Below are positions 16,327 to 25,531 of a stretch of DNA of 64,000 bases, piece after piece. Under the pieces are notes generated by a model, which had not been told where the DNA came from, made no database searches, and saw only the letters and a program-made list of their open reading frames with translations. The stretch covers positions 5,022,001 through 5,086,000 of the forward strand of contig NZ_CP052860.1 in NCBI RefSeq assembly GCF_012935715.1, given 5' to 3'. This DNA comes from Pseudomonas sp. ADAK13 (lineage in GTDB: Bacteria > Pseudomonadota > Gammaproteobacteria > Pseudomonadales > Pseudomonadaceae). How positions within the stretch are numbered: the stretch's first letter is position 1; every line of letters begins with the position of its first letter. The position numbers and the translations under genes were made by a program.

Positions 16327-17283
16327 ATGACTACGCCAACCGATCAGAACCTTGAACCCCAATCCGTCTGCAGCCCGATCACCAGCAGCGCCATTTTCAT
16401 GGTCGCGACCCTGGCTCCCGGCAGCGATTCAGCCGAGGCGGTACGCAGCTGGTGTGGCGACATTGCTGGCCTGGTGCGTTCGGTCGGCAAGCGCGTTCCG
16501 GCCGGCAACCTGTCGTGTGTCGCAGGTTTTGGCTCAAAGGCGTGGGACGCGCTGTTCGGCAGCCCGCGTCCGGCGGCGTTGCATCCGTTCAAGGAAGTGG
16601 GCGTGGCCGGGCGGCTGGCACCCGCCACGCCGGGCGATATCCTGCTGCACATTCGCGCCGATCAAATGGACCTGTGTTTTGAATTGGCCACGCAGTTGAT
16701 GGCCGCGCTGGGCGATGCGGTGACGGTGGTGGATGAGGTCCAGGGTTTCCGCTACTTCGACATGCGCAGCATTATCGGTTTTGTCGACGGTACCGAGAAC
16801 CCGGTCGGGCGCAAGGCGGTGGGTTTCACCATTGTCGGTGATGAGGACCCGGCGTTCAGCGGCGGCAGCTATGTGCTGGTACAGAAGTACCTGCACAACA
16901 TGCAGGCCTGGAACGCATTGTCGGTCGAGGCGCAGGAGCGGGTGATCGGGCGCACGAAGCTGTCGGACATCGAACTCGACGATGCGGCCAAGCCGACCAA
17001 CTCCCACAGTGCGCTGACCACCATCACCAAGGACGGAGAGGAAGTGAAGATCCTGCGGGACAACATGCCGTTTGGCCGGCCGGGTGCAGGGGAGTTTGGG
17101 ACGTACTTCATTGGCTACGCGCGGTCGCCGGAGCCTTTGGAATTGATGCTGGAGAACATGTTTGTCGGTCGACCTGCCGGCAACTATGACCGCCTGCTGG
17201 ACTTCAGCACGGCGGTCACCGGTGGCCTGTTCTTCATACCGTCAGCCGATTTGCTTGAAGAACTGGCCGACCGCGCACCGTAG
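16327..17283 (+). CDS. Dye-decolourising (DyP-type) haem peroxidase, YfeX-like
   Basis: 318 residues from ATG 16327. A TTG at 16294 would add 11 residues. The DyP signature GFVDGTENPVG is at about residue 155, with its catalytic aspartate. The haem side is suggested by the C-terminal region NMPFGRPGAGEFGTYFIGYA. There is no signal peptide, consistent with the cytoplasmic B/YfeX group. Substrates of this group are dyes, porphyrinogens and phenolics, and the physiological role is unsettled. It faces the converging uppP across a short hairpin. Confidence 0.92.
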   Translation: MTTPTDQNLEPQSVCSPITSSAIFMVATLAPGSDSAEAVRSWCGDIAGLVRSVGKRVPAGNLSCVAGFGSKAWDALFGSPRPAALHPFKEVGVAGRLAPATPGDILLHIRADQMDLCFELATQLMAALGDAVTVVDEVQGFRYFDMRSIIGFVDGTENPVGRKAVGFTIVGDEDPAFSGGSYVLVQKYLHNMQAWNALSVEAQERVIGRTKLSDIELDDAAKPTNSHSALTTITKDGEEVKILRDNMPFGRPGAGEFGTYFIGYARSPEPLELMLENMFVGRPAGNYDRLLDFSTAVTGGLFFIPSADLLEELADRAP

Positions 17284-17300
17284 GAGCACGCTCGCTCCTA
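17281..17300. terminator. Hairpin between convergent peroxidase and uppP genes
   Basis: TAGGAGC and GCTCCTA form a seven-base stem that includes the peroxidase stop codon and reaches the uppP stop. It can serve both strands. No clear T-tract is present. Confidence 0.45.
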
Positions 17301-18167
17301 CAGGAACCCGGTGCTCACCGCGACAATCAGGAACACCCCCAGCACCGCGCGGTAAATCACGAACGGCCAGGTGGAGAACCGCTCCAGGAATTTCATCAGG
17401 CCCCAGATCGCGAAGAACGCCGAGACGCTGGCAACCACCAGGCCGAAGATCAGGTGCGGCCAGGCGTGGGCGGGCAGTTCGGCGTGGAACAGCACCCACA
17501 GCTCCTTCAAGCCCGCCAGGGCGATCGCCGGCAAGCCCAGCAGGAACGAAAACCGCGCGGCTTCTTCACGCTTGAAGTTGAGGAACAGGGCGGCGGTCAG
17601 GGTCGAGCCCGAGCGGGAAACCCCCGGAATCAATGCGCCAATCTGCGCAACTCCGACGATCAGTGCATCCCGCAGGCGCATTTCGCCTACCGTGCGCTTA
17701 TGCCTGGCGCTGAGTTCAGCCGCCGCCAACAGCGCCGCCATCACCAGGCAGGAAATCCCGATCACCATCAGCCCGCGCAACGGCGAGTTGCACGAGTTGA
17801 GCGTCGACGACAAGGCAATCCCGGCGATACCAATCGGAATCGTCGCCAATACAATGGCCACCGCCAGCTTGAACCACTGGTTGTTGTAGTCACCCTGGCG
17901 CACTGCGCTGATGCTGCCGACCGTGACCTGGCGCACGTCCTTCCAGAAGTAACTGACCACGGCCGCCAGTGCGGCCAACTGCATCGCCGCGGAAAATGCC
18001 GAGCCGGGATCCGGCCAGCCGAGCAGGGCGGGCACGATGCGCATGTGGGCGGTGGAAGACACGGGCAACAATTCGGTGATGCCTTGAATGATGCCCAGGA
18101 AGCCGATTTGCAGGTAATCCAGGGACGCAAAGCCCACATCGAGGCCGCTGGTGCAGACGTTTGTCAA
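17298..18167 (-). CDS. uppP: Undecaprenyl-diphosphatase UppP (BacA)
   Basis: 289 residues and about eight membrane helices. It removes a phosphate from undecaprenyl diphosphate at the inner membrane to recycle the peptidoglycan lipid carrier. The catalytic signatures are GIIQGITELLPVSSTAH near residue 30 and PGVSRSGSTLTAALFL at about residue 195. The start appears to be TTG at 18167 with AGGA eight bases before it. An in-frame GTG at 18137 is the alternative. Pseudomonads often carry more than one UppP or PAP2-type phosphatase, so this may not be the only copy. Confidence 0.93.
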   Translation of the reverse strand: MTNVCTSGLDVGFASLDYLQIGFLGIIQGITELLPVSSTAHMRIVPALLGWPDPGSAFSAAMQLAALAAVVSYFWKDVRQVTVGSISAVRQGDYNNQWFKLAVAIVLATIPIGIAGIALSSTLNSCNSPLRGLMVIGISCLVMAALLAAAELSARHKRTVGEMRLRDALIVGVAQIGALIPGVSRSGSTLTAALFLNFKREEAARFSFLLGLPAIALAGLKELWVLFHAELPAHAWPHLIFGLVVASVSAFFAIWGLMKFLERFSTWPFVIYRAVLGVFLIVAVSTGFL

Positions 18168-18349
18168 AGTACTTATCCTGAAAACAAGGGGGGAGGAAGT
18201 GCTGCGGAGTTTAGTCTAACTTTGTAATAGTTTTGTCGTTGACAAGAGAAAATCACGATCGGTTCAGCAAGCAGAAAGCTTGGCCGATGTATTGGCATTG
18301 CCGCTGGCTTTTGTTGACAATGGCGCCCTGTTTTTTTGCCGAGATGCCC

Positions 18350-18865
18350 ATGCCTGCAATCCCCGATACCACCGTCGAATTGATCGAGACCGGCCCTGAA
18401 CACGCCGCGCTGATCGCCAACCTCTACCAGTTCTACGCCTACGAGTCCTCGGACTGGGAACAGGAAGACGTCGAGGTGGACGGCCGCTTCTACATTCACG
18501 AAGAACACCTGGCCCGCTACTGGGAAGACCCGCAGTGGAGCGCCAACCTGCTGCTGGTCGACGGCTTTATCGCAGGCTTCCTGCTGATCGAAGGCAGCGA
18601 ATTGCCGGGAATCGACGCACTGGAACTGGCCGACCTGTTCATCTTGAAACGCTACCGCCGCAAGGGCATTGGCCGCGCCATCGCCACCCAAGTGTTGAGC
18701 AGTGGCGAGGCGAATTGGCTGGTGCGGTTCTATGACCAGGATGAAGTGAGCCAGGCCTTCTGGCGGACGGTGCTGGATAACCTGCCACGCCCGGTGCAGG
18801 CCATCGAGCTGGATGATGAGCCGAACCTGCTGAGCTTCCTGGTGACCCGGGCCGCCCTGCACTAA
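18350..18865 (+). CDS. GNAT family N-acetyltransferase
   Basis: 171 residues from ATG 18350. An in-frame ATG lies six bases earlier, and the frame is open from 18233, but that stretch looks unlike protein. The acetyl-CoA-binding motif is in LFILKRYRRKGIGRAIATQ (RRKGIG, matching RxxGxG/A) at about residues 105-115. The acceptor substrate cannot be told from sequence. It is divergent from uppP and converges on the AraC-type regulator, with four bases between the stop codons. Confidence 0.82.
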   Translation: MPAIPDTTVELIETGPEHAALIANLYQFYAYESSDWEQEDVEVDGRFYIHEEHLARYWEDPQWSANLLLVDGFIAGFLLIEGSELPGIDALELADLFILKRYRRKGIGRAIATQVLSSGEANWLVRFYDQDEVSQAFWRTVLDNLPRPVQAIELDDEPNLLSFLVTRAALH

Positions 18866-18869
18866 TCCG

Positions 18870-19826
18870 TCAGCTGAATGCTGCGCCAGCCCCTGCACTG
18901 AACAACGCTGCCTGCATCGCCTGTGGCGGCTGGCCGAACGCCCGCAGAAATGCCTGGCGCATGCGCTCGCGATCACCGAACCCGGTCTCGCGGGCGACCA
19001 CTTCCACTGGATGCCGGCTGGTCTCCATCATCGCCCGGGCGGCTTCCACCCGCAGGGACTCGATGGCTTTGGCCGGGGTTTGCCCGGTTTCCTCGCGGAA
19101 CACCCGGCTGAATTGGCGCGGGCTGAGCCTGGCGACAGCCGCGAGGGCTTCGACGGAAAGGTCGTGGGTCAGGTTCTCCCGGGCGTAGGCCAGGGCCAGT
19201 TGCACGCGGTCAGATTTGGGGTCCAGTTCCAGCAGCGCTGAGAGTTGCGACTGCTCGCTGCCGCGCCGCTGGGCAATCACCAGCTTGCGCGCGATGCGCC
19301 GGGCGAGGTCGCTGCCCAGGTCGTTCTCGACCATGGCCAGTGCCAGGTCCACCCCGGCGCTCATCCCGGCGCCGGTCCAGATCTGGCCGTCGACCACAAA
19401 CAGCTTGTCTTCCTCCAGCCGAATCTGCGGGTAACGCTTGCGAAAAGCCGGTGCGTGCAGCCAGTGGGTGGTTGCGCGCTTGCCCTCCAGCAATCCGGCC
19501 TCGGCCAGTACGAAGATGCCCATGCACAGCGAAGCAATTCGCCGCGACTGCTTCGAGGCCGCCTGGACCAGCGTCGGCAGGCTGGCGTCAGGCAGTTGGA
19601 ACTCCAGGTAACCGCTGACGATCAATGTGTCATAGCCCTCGGGGCGGATCGGCGTGCTGTTCACCGAGAAGCCCTGGGACGTCATGATCGGGCCGCCATT
19701 CTCCGACACCAGGTGAAACTCATACGCCTGCTCGCCCCGCAGCAGATTCGCGCACTCGAACACCGAGCCCAGGCTAAGGCTGAGGGATTGAAAGTTCGGG
19801 TAAACCATCAGCGCAATGCTGTGCAT
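18870..19826 (-). CDS. GlxA/FtrA-type regulator: DJ-1/PfpI domain plus AraC DNA-binding domain
   Basis: 318 residues from ATG 19826, which has GGAG eight bases upstream. The N-terminal 170 residues form a DJ-1/PfpI-like domain (MHSIALMVYPNFQ; the nucleophile region reads IASLCMGIFVLAEAGLL). The C-terminal 100 residues form an AraC helix-turn-helix (LSVEALAAVARLSPRQFSRV, then VARETGFGDRERMRQAFLR). It is divergent from a DJ-1/PfpI gene and is likely to regulate it together with the reductase genes beyond. The ligand is unknown. Confidence 0.9.
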   Translation of the reverse strand: MHSIALMVYPNFQSLSLSLGSVFECANLLRGEQAYEFHLVSENGGPIMTSQGFSVNSTPIRPEGYDTLIVSGYLEFQLPDASLPTLVQAASKQSRRIASLCMGIFVLAEAGLLEGKRATTHWLHAPAFRKRYPQIRLEEDKLFVVDGQIWTGAGMSAGVDLALAMVENDLGSDLARRIARKLVIAQRRGSEQSQLSALLELDPKSDRVQLALAYARENLTHDLSVEALAAVARLSPRQFSRVFREETGQTPAKAIESLRVEAARAMMETSRHPVEVVARETGFGDRERMRQAFLRAFGQPPQAMQAALFSAGAGAAFS

Positions 19827-19992
19827 CTCATTTCTCCAGGGGGCGCGGAGCGGTGATTGTCGGCGTGTACCGGGTAAACGGCAACCGGCTTGGCGCAATG
19901 TCCGGAATCCTTGCGGACATGACATTGTGCGGTATTGGCCCGGCTCCTAAGCTTCACTCCATTCCAACCACATCACCCCGAGGCACTGGCAC

Positions 19993-20670
19993 ATGAAAGT
20001 ATTGATGGTTTTGACTTCTCACGACCAGCTTGGCAACACCGGCCGTAAGACCGGGTTCTGGCTCGAAGAATTTGCTGCACCGTACTACGCGTTCAAGGAC
20101 GCCGGGGCCGACGTGACCCTGGCCTCGCCAGCCGGTGGGCAACCGCCGCTGGACCCGGTCAGTGACCTGCCGGACTCTCAAACCGACCAGACCCGCCGTT
20201 TCGCCACCGACCCGGCGGCGCAACAGGCCCTGGCGACTACCGTGAAGCTGGAGTCGGTCAACGCCGGCGACTTCGACACCGTGTTCTACCCAGGCGGCCA
20301 CGGCCCGCTGTGGGACCTGGCAGAGTCGAAAACCTCCATCGCCCTGATCGAAGCCTTCGAACGAGCCGGCAAGCCCATCGGCTTTGTCTGCCACGCCCCG
20401 GGCGCACTGCGTCACGTCAAGGCCGTCAACGGCGAGCCGCTGGTCAAGGGCCGGCGTGTCACTGGCTTCTCCAACTCCGAAGAGGCGGCGGTTGGCCTGA
20501 CCGACGTGGTGCCATTCCTGATCGAAGATGATTTCAAGGCGCTGGGCGGCAAGTACGAGAAGGGTGCCGACTGGCAGTCCTTTGTGATTGAAGATGGCCT
20601 GCTGGTCACCGGGCAGAATCCTGCCAGTTCAAGCGACGTTGCCAAAGCGCTGTTGAAGCTCACCGCGTAA
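19993..20670 (+). CDS. DJ-1/PfpI family protein (type 1 glutamine amidotransferase-like, HchA-related)
   Basis: 225 residues. The nucleophile elbow is FVCHAPGAL with the conserved cysteine at about residue 133. FYPGGHGPLWDL is the loop typical of the class I GAT fold, and GFWLEEFAAPYYAF holds the supporting glutamate. Relatives act as glyoxalase III, protein deglycase or chaperone enzymes in carbonyl stress. It lies between a GlxA-type regulator and an old yellow enzyme, which supports a role against reactive carbonyls. Confidence 0.9.
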   Translation: MKVLMVLTSHDQLGNTGRKTGFWLEEFAAPYYAFKDAGADVTLASPAGGQPPLDPVSDLPDSQTDQTRRFATDPAAQQALATTVKLESVNAGDFDTVFYPGGHGPLWDLAESKTSIALIEAFERAGKPIGFVCHAPGALRHVKAVNGEPLVKGRRVTGFSNSEEAAVGLTDVVPFLIEDDFKALGGKYEKGADWQSFVIEDGLLVTGQNPASSSDVAKALLKLTA

Positions 20671-20698
20671 CCCGCTAACCCCCCCAAAAAAGCAAGTT

Positions 20699-20730
20699 GC
20701 TGGCGGCTCCCCTGACCGGGAGCCGGCAGC
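20699..20730 (+). terminator. Hairpin after the DJ-1/PfpI gene
   Basis: GCTGGCGGCTCCC pairs with GGGAGCCGGCAGC (one mismatch) around a six-base loop and is followed by TTCTGCT. It lies 29 bases after the stop codon, so it may end or attenuate transcription before the reductase gene. Confidence 0.5.
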
Positions 20731-20767
20731 TTCTGCTCGCCTGACATTTACCTCTGGAATTCCCCTC

Positions 20768-21892
20768 ATGAGTAACCGCGCTTTAGGTACCCCGATCAAA
20801 CTGGGGCGCCACACCCTGAAAAACCGCATCGTCCTGCCGCCGCTCACGCGCCAGCGAAGCGCCCAGCCCGGCGACATCGCCACAGACTTGATGGCCGTCT
20901 ATTACCGCCAGCGTGCCACGGCCGGGTTCATGGTCAGCGAGGGCACGCAAATCGAGCCCCGCGGCCAGGGTTATGCCTGGACCCCGGGCATCTACACCCC
21001 GGCGCAGATCGACGGCTGGCGCACAGTGACCGATGCGGTGCATGCCGAAGGCGGGGTGATCTTCGCCCAGCTTTGGCACGTGGGCCGCGTGTCCCATCCG
21101 GACCTGCAACCTGACGGCGCAGCCCCGGTCGCGCCTTCGGCGATCCAGCCGCAGCAAGTCAAGGCGTTCATTGAAACCGGGCCGGGCACCGGCGAGTTGG
21201 TACAGCCGCCACAGCCTCGCGCGTTGGCGACCGCTGAGGTCAAGGCGCTGGTTGGGCTTTACGTCCAGGCTGCAAAAAATGCATTGGCCGCCGGGTTTGA
21301 TGGCGTGGAAATTCATTCGGCCAACGGCTACCTGGTCAACCAGTTCATCTCGGCGCATTCCAACCAGCGCGACGATGAGTACGGCGGCTCGCTGCACAAT
21401 CGCCTGCGGTTCCTGCGGGAAATCGTCGAGGCGGTGGCCGACGTGGTCGGCCCGGAACGCCTGGGTGTGCGTTTTGCGCCCTTATTCAGTGGCACCGATC
21501 AGGACCGGGTCTACATCGGGCTGGTCGAGGAAGACCCGCATCACACCTACATCGAAGCGATCAAAGTGCTCGAAGCCGCCGGCATTGCCTACGTGTCCAT
21601 TGCCGAGGCCGACTGGGACAACGCGCCCGAGCTGCCCGAGGCGTTCCGCCGCGCGGTGCGCGACACCTTCACCGGTCGCATCATCTACGCCGGCCGCTAC
21701 ACCGCAGAGCGCGGCGTGCGGCTGGTCGAGGCGGGGTTGGCAGACCTGATTGCGTTTGGTCGGCCATACATTGCCAACCCCGACTTGCCCCAGCGCCTTC
21801 TCAACGGTTGGCCACTGAACCCGTTAAATGCTGCCGGCCTGTATGGCGGCACGGAAGTGGGCTTCACCGATTACCCGGTGTACGCCGGGTAA
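20768..21892 (+). CDS. Old yellow enzyme family alkene reductase (NemA/XenB-like)
   Basis: 374 residues and a full-length FMN-dependent TIM barrel. Family features are LKNRIVLPPLTRQRS at the N terminus, the QLWHVGRVSHP segment, and GFDGVEIHSANGYLVNQFIS followed by QRDDEYGGS, which hold the FMN and substrate-binding residues. IAFGRPYIANPDLPQRL is the phosphate-binding end. Members reduce activated C=C bonds, nitro-esters and nitroaromatics with NADPH. Co-directional with the DJ-1 gene and next to a GST, it fits an electrophile-detoxification group. Confidence 0.94.
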   Translation: MSNRALGTPIKLGRHTLKNRIVLPPLTRQRSAQPGDIATDLMAVYYRQRATAGFMVSEGTQIEPRGQGYAWTPGIYTPAQIDGWRTVTDAVHAEGGVIFAQLWHVGRVSHPDLQPDGAAPVAPSAIQPQQVKAFIETGPGTGELVQPPQPRALATAEVKALVGLYVQAAKNALAAGFDGVEIHSANGYLVNQFISAHSNQRDDEYGGSLHNRLRFLREIVEAVADVVGPERLGVRFAPLFSGTDQDRVYIGLVEEDPHHTYIEAIKVLEAAGIAYVSIAEADWDNAPELPEAFRRAVRDTFTGRIIYAGRYTAERGVRLVEAGLADLIAFGRPYIANPDLPQRLLNGWPLNPLNAAGLYGGTEVGFTDYPVYAG

Positions 21893-21900
21893 TCACTCGC

Positions 21901-22506
21901 TTACTCGATCGGGTACTTGCGGAACGCCGGATGCTGCTCGGCAAGTGCCGCGTGGCGCTGCAAGTGGGGGAACGCCTCGGCCTTGACCACGTCCGCGATC
22001 TTGAGCTGGCTGAACGACCAGGCGACCGCCGCCGTCAGGCTCGCCTGGTTCAGTGGCGCCTCGCTGTCGCGCTCGGCCACCCGCGCTTCCAATAGCGAAT
22101 AAGCCGCCAGCAGTTGCCCGGTCACGCGGTCGATCCACGGCTGATGCAGCTTTTCGGCGGGTCGCAGGTGATGCTCGTAAACGATCTGCACGGTTTTTTC
22201 GCACGCGGCCAGCGCCAGGCCGATCACCTGCAGATCCTTGGCAAGCGCTGCTGCCTGTGAGGGCAACAGCTTGCTGCCGGCCGGTGCCAGGGCTTCCAGG
22301 TAGTCGAGGATCAGGCCCGAATCCATCAGCACCGTCCCGTCGTCGAGCACCAGCGTCGGCGCCTTGACCACCGGGTTGATCCTGGAAAACTCTTCGAAGG
22401 TGCTGAACACCGACAGTGCCTGGTGTTCAAACGCGGCACCGTACAGTTCCAGGGAAATGGCCACGCGGCGCACGTAGGGCGAGTCCAGCATACCGACCAG
22501 TTTCAT
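21901..22506 (-). CDS. Glutathione S-transferase family protein
   Basis: 201 residues from ATG 22506. The upstream extension in the frame is not credible. The N-terminal thioredoxin-like domain reads MKLVGMLDSPYVRRVAISL, with Ser/Tyr at the glutathione-activating region and NPVVKAPTLVLDDGTVLMDS as the cis-proline and glutathione-binding strand. The C-terminal helical domain follows. Substrate is unknown. It converges on the old yellow enzyme and is divergent from a decayed LysR gene that may once have regulated it. Confidence 0.9.
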   Translation of the reverse strand: MKLVGMLDSPYVRRVAISLELYGAAFEHQALSVFSTFEEFSRINPVVKAPTLVLDDGTVLMDSGLILDYLEALAPAGSKLLPSQAAALAKDLQVIGLALAACEKTVQIVYEHHLRPAEKLHQPWIDRVTGQLLAAYSLLEARVAERDSEAPLNQASLTAAVAWSFSQLKIADVVKAEAFPHLQRHAALAEQHPAFRKYPIE

Positions 22507-22607
22507 GAAGCCTCCATTTACCGCAGTGTTAAATCCAGATGACTTTGTCGGGCGACTTACCCTCGTAATATCTATCTTTTTTATCATGAAAGGTTAGCCA
22601 CGCTTAC

Positions 22608-22794
22608 ATGAATGTTTTCCCACCCTTGACCGCGTTGCGCAGTCTCGAAGCCACCTCCAGGCTTGGGAGTGTGACACTGGCCGCCACGGGAGCATTGGGC
22701 GAACAAGCAGCGGGCATTTTCCGAGGGGGTGTTCGCCCAGGTGGAGGCCTACCTGCGTGATGTGCCCGTGAAAACTGGACAGAATGATGGCTAA
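22608..22794 (+). pseudogene. Remnant of a LysR-type regulator gene
   Basis: From ATG 22608 the frame reads MNVFPPLTALRSLEATSRLG then SVTLAATGALG, the typical start of a GcvA-like LysR protein, but it loses the helix-turn-helix and stops at 22760 after 50 codons. In another frame the tail NKQRAFSEGVFAQVEAYLRD runs to a stop at 22792-22794 and looks like the C-terminal end of a protein. A large internal deletion with frame loss would explain both. Its position divergent from a GST gene is typical for LysR regulators. Identity of the C-terminal piece is uncertain. Confidence 0.6.
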
Positions 22795-22856
22795 TTACTA
22801 GCTTTATGGCCTAAGGCCGGCACTGAGACCTGCCTCTTACAAGGAACGTAAATGCC

Positions 22857-23345
22857 ATGGAAAGACCCATTGAAGTAAAGCGTGCCATTCAGTGCATGTT
22901 GCTTAGTTTTGCACTCGGGATTGTATCGATCCTGATGGACCTGCCCCGCCTGGAGATGCAAGGGCTCACCCTCGGGATGGCGTTTGTGGCGGCGTTGCTG
23001 GTATCGATTTTTCCGCTGATTGTTCTCTACAACGTTTACAAGGGCCGGGACTGGGCGCGAATCATTTTTACGATAATGATTGTGGCCGGATCCATATCGA
23101 CCCTTTCAAGTATTCCTGATCAGATCGTGCGCTCACCGTTGATCGGCATGATCCTTAGCCTTCAGACACTTTTACAGTTTTTTGCCGTGTGGCTTCTGTT
23201 TACCTGGCCGGGCAAAGGTTGGTTCATGAAGAACAAACTGCTGATTCATACGAGCGTGCGACGCGTCCAGCCGGGCGATTCACCGCCCGGCGAGGCGGAC
23301 GCGTCGGGCGGTGTTGACGGCTTGGTGACTGAGGACCGCCGGTGA
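22857..23345 (+). CDS. Small membrane protein of unknown function
   Basis: 162 residues with about four hydrophobic helices at residues 10-27, 37-58, 67-87 and 98-122, followed by a polar, probably cytoplasmic tail rich in Gly, Asp and Glu. Between helices 2 and 3 is a short YKGRDWAR segment, common in small DoxX-like and DUF-type membrane proteins. I cannot name the family with confidence. AAGGA lies 11 bases before the ATG. It stands alone between the LysR remnant and the converging quinone reductase. Confidence 0.7.
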   Translation: MERPIEVKRAIQCMLLSFALGIVSILMDLPRLEMQGLTLGMAFVAALLVSIFPLIVLYNVYKGRDWARIIFTIMIVAGSISTLSSIPDQIVRSPLIGMILSLQTLLQFFAVWLLFTWPGKGWFMKNKLLIHTSVRRVQPGDSPPGEADASGGVDGLVTEDRR

Positions 23346-23373
23346 GGTTATAAACCGTTTTTCTCCCTGTTTC

Positions 23374-24372
23374 TCAATCCACCCGCAACACAATCTTGCC
23401 GATATGATCACCACCTTCCATCCGCGCATGGGCCTGCGCGGCGTCGGTGTAGGCGTACACCTTGTCGATCATCGGCAGGCAACGCCCGGCCGACAACACT
23501 GGCCACACGTGTTTGCGCAACTGCGCGGCAATCGCGGCTTTTTCTTCCCGGGTGCGGGAGCGCAACAGCGAGCCGGTGACGATTGCGCGTTTGCCGAGGA
23601 TCGCCAGCAGGTCGATATCCTTGGCGCGGGCACCGCCGAGGAAACCCAGCATCACCAGTCGACCTTCCATGGCCAGGGCGCTGATGTTGTCGTTCAGGTA
23701 GGAGCCACCCATGATGTCGAGGATCACGTCGACGCCCTTGCCAGCGGTTTTGTCAGCGATGACCTCGGCGAAATGCTGTTCACGGTAGTTGATCGGTTCG
23801 GCGCCCAGCTCACGGATGGCTGCGCATTTTTCTGCACTGCCGGCGGTGGCGAACGCTTCGATACCCAACTCGCGGCAGAGCATCAGCGCGGTGGTGCCGA
23901 TGCCGCTGGTGCCGCCATGGATCAATACGCGCTGGCCTTTGTGCGCGCCGCCGATGCCAAACAGGTTGGCCCACACGGTGAAGAAGGTTTCCGGGATCGC
24001 TGCTGCCTGAATCCACTCCATGCCGGCGGGAATCGGCAAGGTCTGGCTCGCGGGCACTGCGCAGTACTGCGCATAACCGCCGCCATTGGTCAGGGCGCAC
24101 AACTTGTCGCCCACTGCGTACTCGCTGACGCCGTCGCCCAGCGCGACCACCACACCGGCCACTTCCAGCCCGGGGATCGGGCTCATGCCGGGTTTCATCG
24201 GGTAGGTGCCGGCGCGTTGCAGGGCGTCCGGGCGATTGACGCCGGCGGCGTGTACGCGGATCAGCACTTCGCCGGGGCCGGCAACGGGCATGGGTTCCTG
24301 GCGAGGCTTCAGAACCTCGGGGCCGCCGGGGGTGGTGATTTCGATCAGGGTCATTTCGTGGGGCAAAGTCAT
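23374..24372 (-). CDS. NAD(P)H quinone oxidoreductase, PIG3/zinc-independent MDR family
   Basis: 332 residues from ATG 24372, with AGGTG eight bases upstream. A second in-frame ATG lies at 24354. The GroES-like half has GEVLIRVHAAGVNRPDALQR and PGLEVAGVVVALG without the zinc-ligand cysteines, as in PIG3-type quinone reductases. The Rossmann half has HGGTSGIGTTALML for NADP binding. It should reduce quinones or similar electrophiles with NADPH. It is divergent from a LysR gene 176 bases away, the usual layout for LysR control. Confidence 0.92.
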   Translation of the reverse strand: MTLPHEMTLIEITTPGGPEVLKPRQEPMPVAGPGEVLIRVHAAGVNRPDALQRAGTYPMKPGMSPIPGLEVAGVVVALGDGVSEYAVGDKLCALTNGGGYAQYCAVPASQTLPIPAGMEWIQAAAIPETFFTVWANLFGIGGAHKGQRVLIHGGTSGIGTTALMLCRELGIEAFATAGSAEKCAAIRELGAEPINYREQHFAEVIADKTAGKGVDVILDIMGGSYLNDNISALAMEGRLVMLGFLGGARAKDIDLLAILGKRAIVTGSLLRSRTREEKAAIAAQLRKHVWPVLSAGRCLPMIDKVYAYTDAAQAHARMEGGDHIGKIVLRVD

Positions 24373-24548
24373 TTGAGTGCACCTGTAGCAATGAACGTAT
24401 GGGTTGGGACCGCACCCAGTGAAGGGCGGTTCAGCACGTTGGCGATCCTGAGGATTTTCTCTGGTGCCCAGCATATCCCTGATAAGTGATGCAATTATGC
24501 TGCGATTACACGTCACGATGATGCATAAATGCATCACAGGGGGAAGCC

Positions 24549-25424
24549 ATGAACTGGGATGACGCGCGGGTGTTCCTCGCGGTGTGCCGCGAGTCCACGT
24601 TACGGGGGGCCGCCCGGGTGCTGGGTGTGGATCAGGCCACGGTCGGGCGGCGGGTCAACGCCCTGGAAAAGTCCTTGAACGCGACGTTGTTCCTGCGCAC
24701 CTCCGAGGGCTATGCGCTGACGGCCGTGGGTGAAGCCGCCTTGCAATCGGTGGAGAACATGGAGCGCTCGGCGCTGGACCTGGAGCGTCAGGTGCTGGGC
24801 CTGGACGACCGCCTGACGGGCACCGTGCGGGTGACCACCACCGATTCCCTGGCCATCGACTTCTTGATCCCGGCCATCGCCCGGCTGCACGACACGCACC
24901 CTGACGTGCGCGTGCAGATGGATGCTTCGACCCAGTTCCTTAACCTGGCCAAACGCGAAGCCGACATCGCCGTGCGCAACACCCGCCCCGACAACCCGGA
25001 CCTGATCGCCCGGCGCATCGCGCGCTGGCCGGTGGGGTTGTTTGCCTCGCAGGGCTATCTCGACCGCCACGGCGAGCCGGAACCGGGCAGCCTGTTCGAG
25101 GGCCACGACCTGGTGGTCTATCAGCCGCATCTGCACAGTCAAAAAGACCTGACCCTGGTTTCCGAGCCCCTGGGGCGTGGGCGCATTGTCGCGGCCTTGA
25201 GTTCCAGCCTGCTGGTGCGCCGGTCCATTGCCGCCGGGCTCGGCATCGGTGAAATTCCGCTGATTTCCGGTGAGCGGGACGGGCTGGTACGTCTGTGGCC
25301 GGACCGCACCCGGCCGTTGCCCTACGATGTGTGGCTGGTGACCCATGCCGACTTGCGCCATACCGCGCGGGTGCGGGTGGTGATCGACGAGATCGTCGCC
25401 GGGTTTGCCGGCACGGGCGAGTGA
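24549..25424 (+). CDS. LysR-type transcriptional regulator
   Basis: 291 residues. The N-terminal winged helix-turn-helix is clear: MNWDDARVFLAVCRESTLRG, then ARVLGVDQATVGRRVNALEK, then LFLRTSEGYALTAVGEAAL. The rest is the LysR effector domain of the CrgA/YafC-like group (VRVTTTDSLAIDFLIPAIAR). It is divergent from the quinone reductase and probably controls it. The effector is not evident. ACAGGGGGAAGCC gives the ribosome site. Confidence 0.93.
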   Translation: MNWDDARVFLAVCRESTLRGAARVLGVDQATVGRRVNALEKSLNATLFLRTSEGYALTAVGEAALQSVENMERSALDLERQVLGLDDRLTGTVRVTTTDSLAIDFLIPAIARLHDTHPDVRVQMDASTQFLNLAKREADIAVRNTRPDNPDLIARRIARWPVGLFASQGYLDRHGEPEPGSLFEGHDLVVYQPHLHSQKDLTLVSEPLGRGRIVAALSSSLLVRRSIAAGLGIGEIPLISGERDGLVRLWPDRTRPLPYDVWLVTHADLRHTARVRVVIDEIVAGFAGTGE

Positions 25425-25531
25425 GGTGTCAGGTCAGCACATCGCTGCAATTTCCGCGGCGTCCGTGGCCGCACAATCGGCTCCGGTTCCGGCCTGAAAA
25501 GGCCGGTGTAAGTCACGGGCACAGGTCGCTT

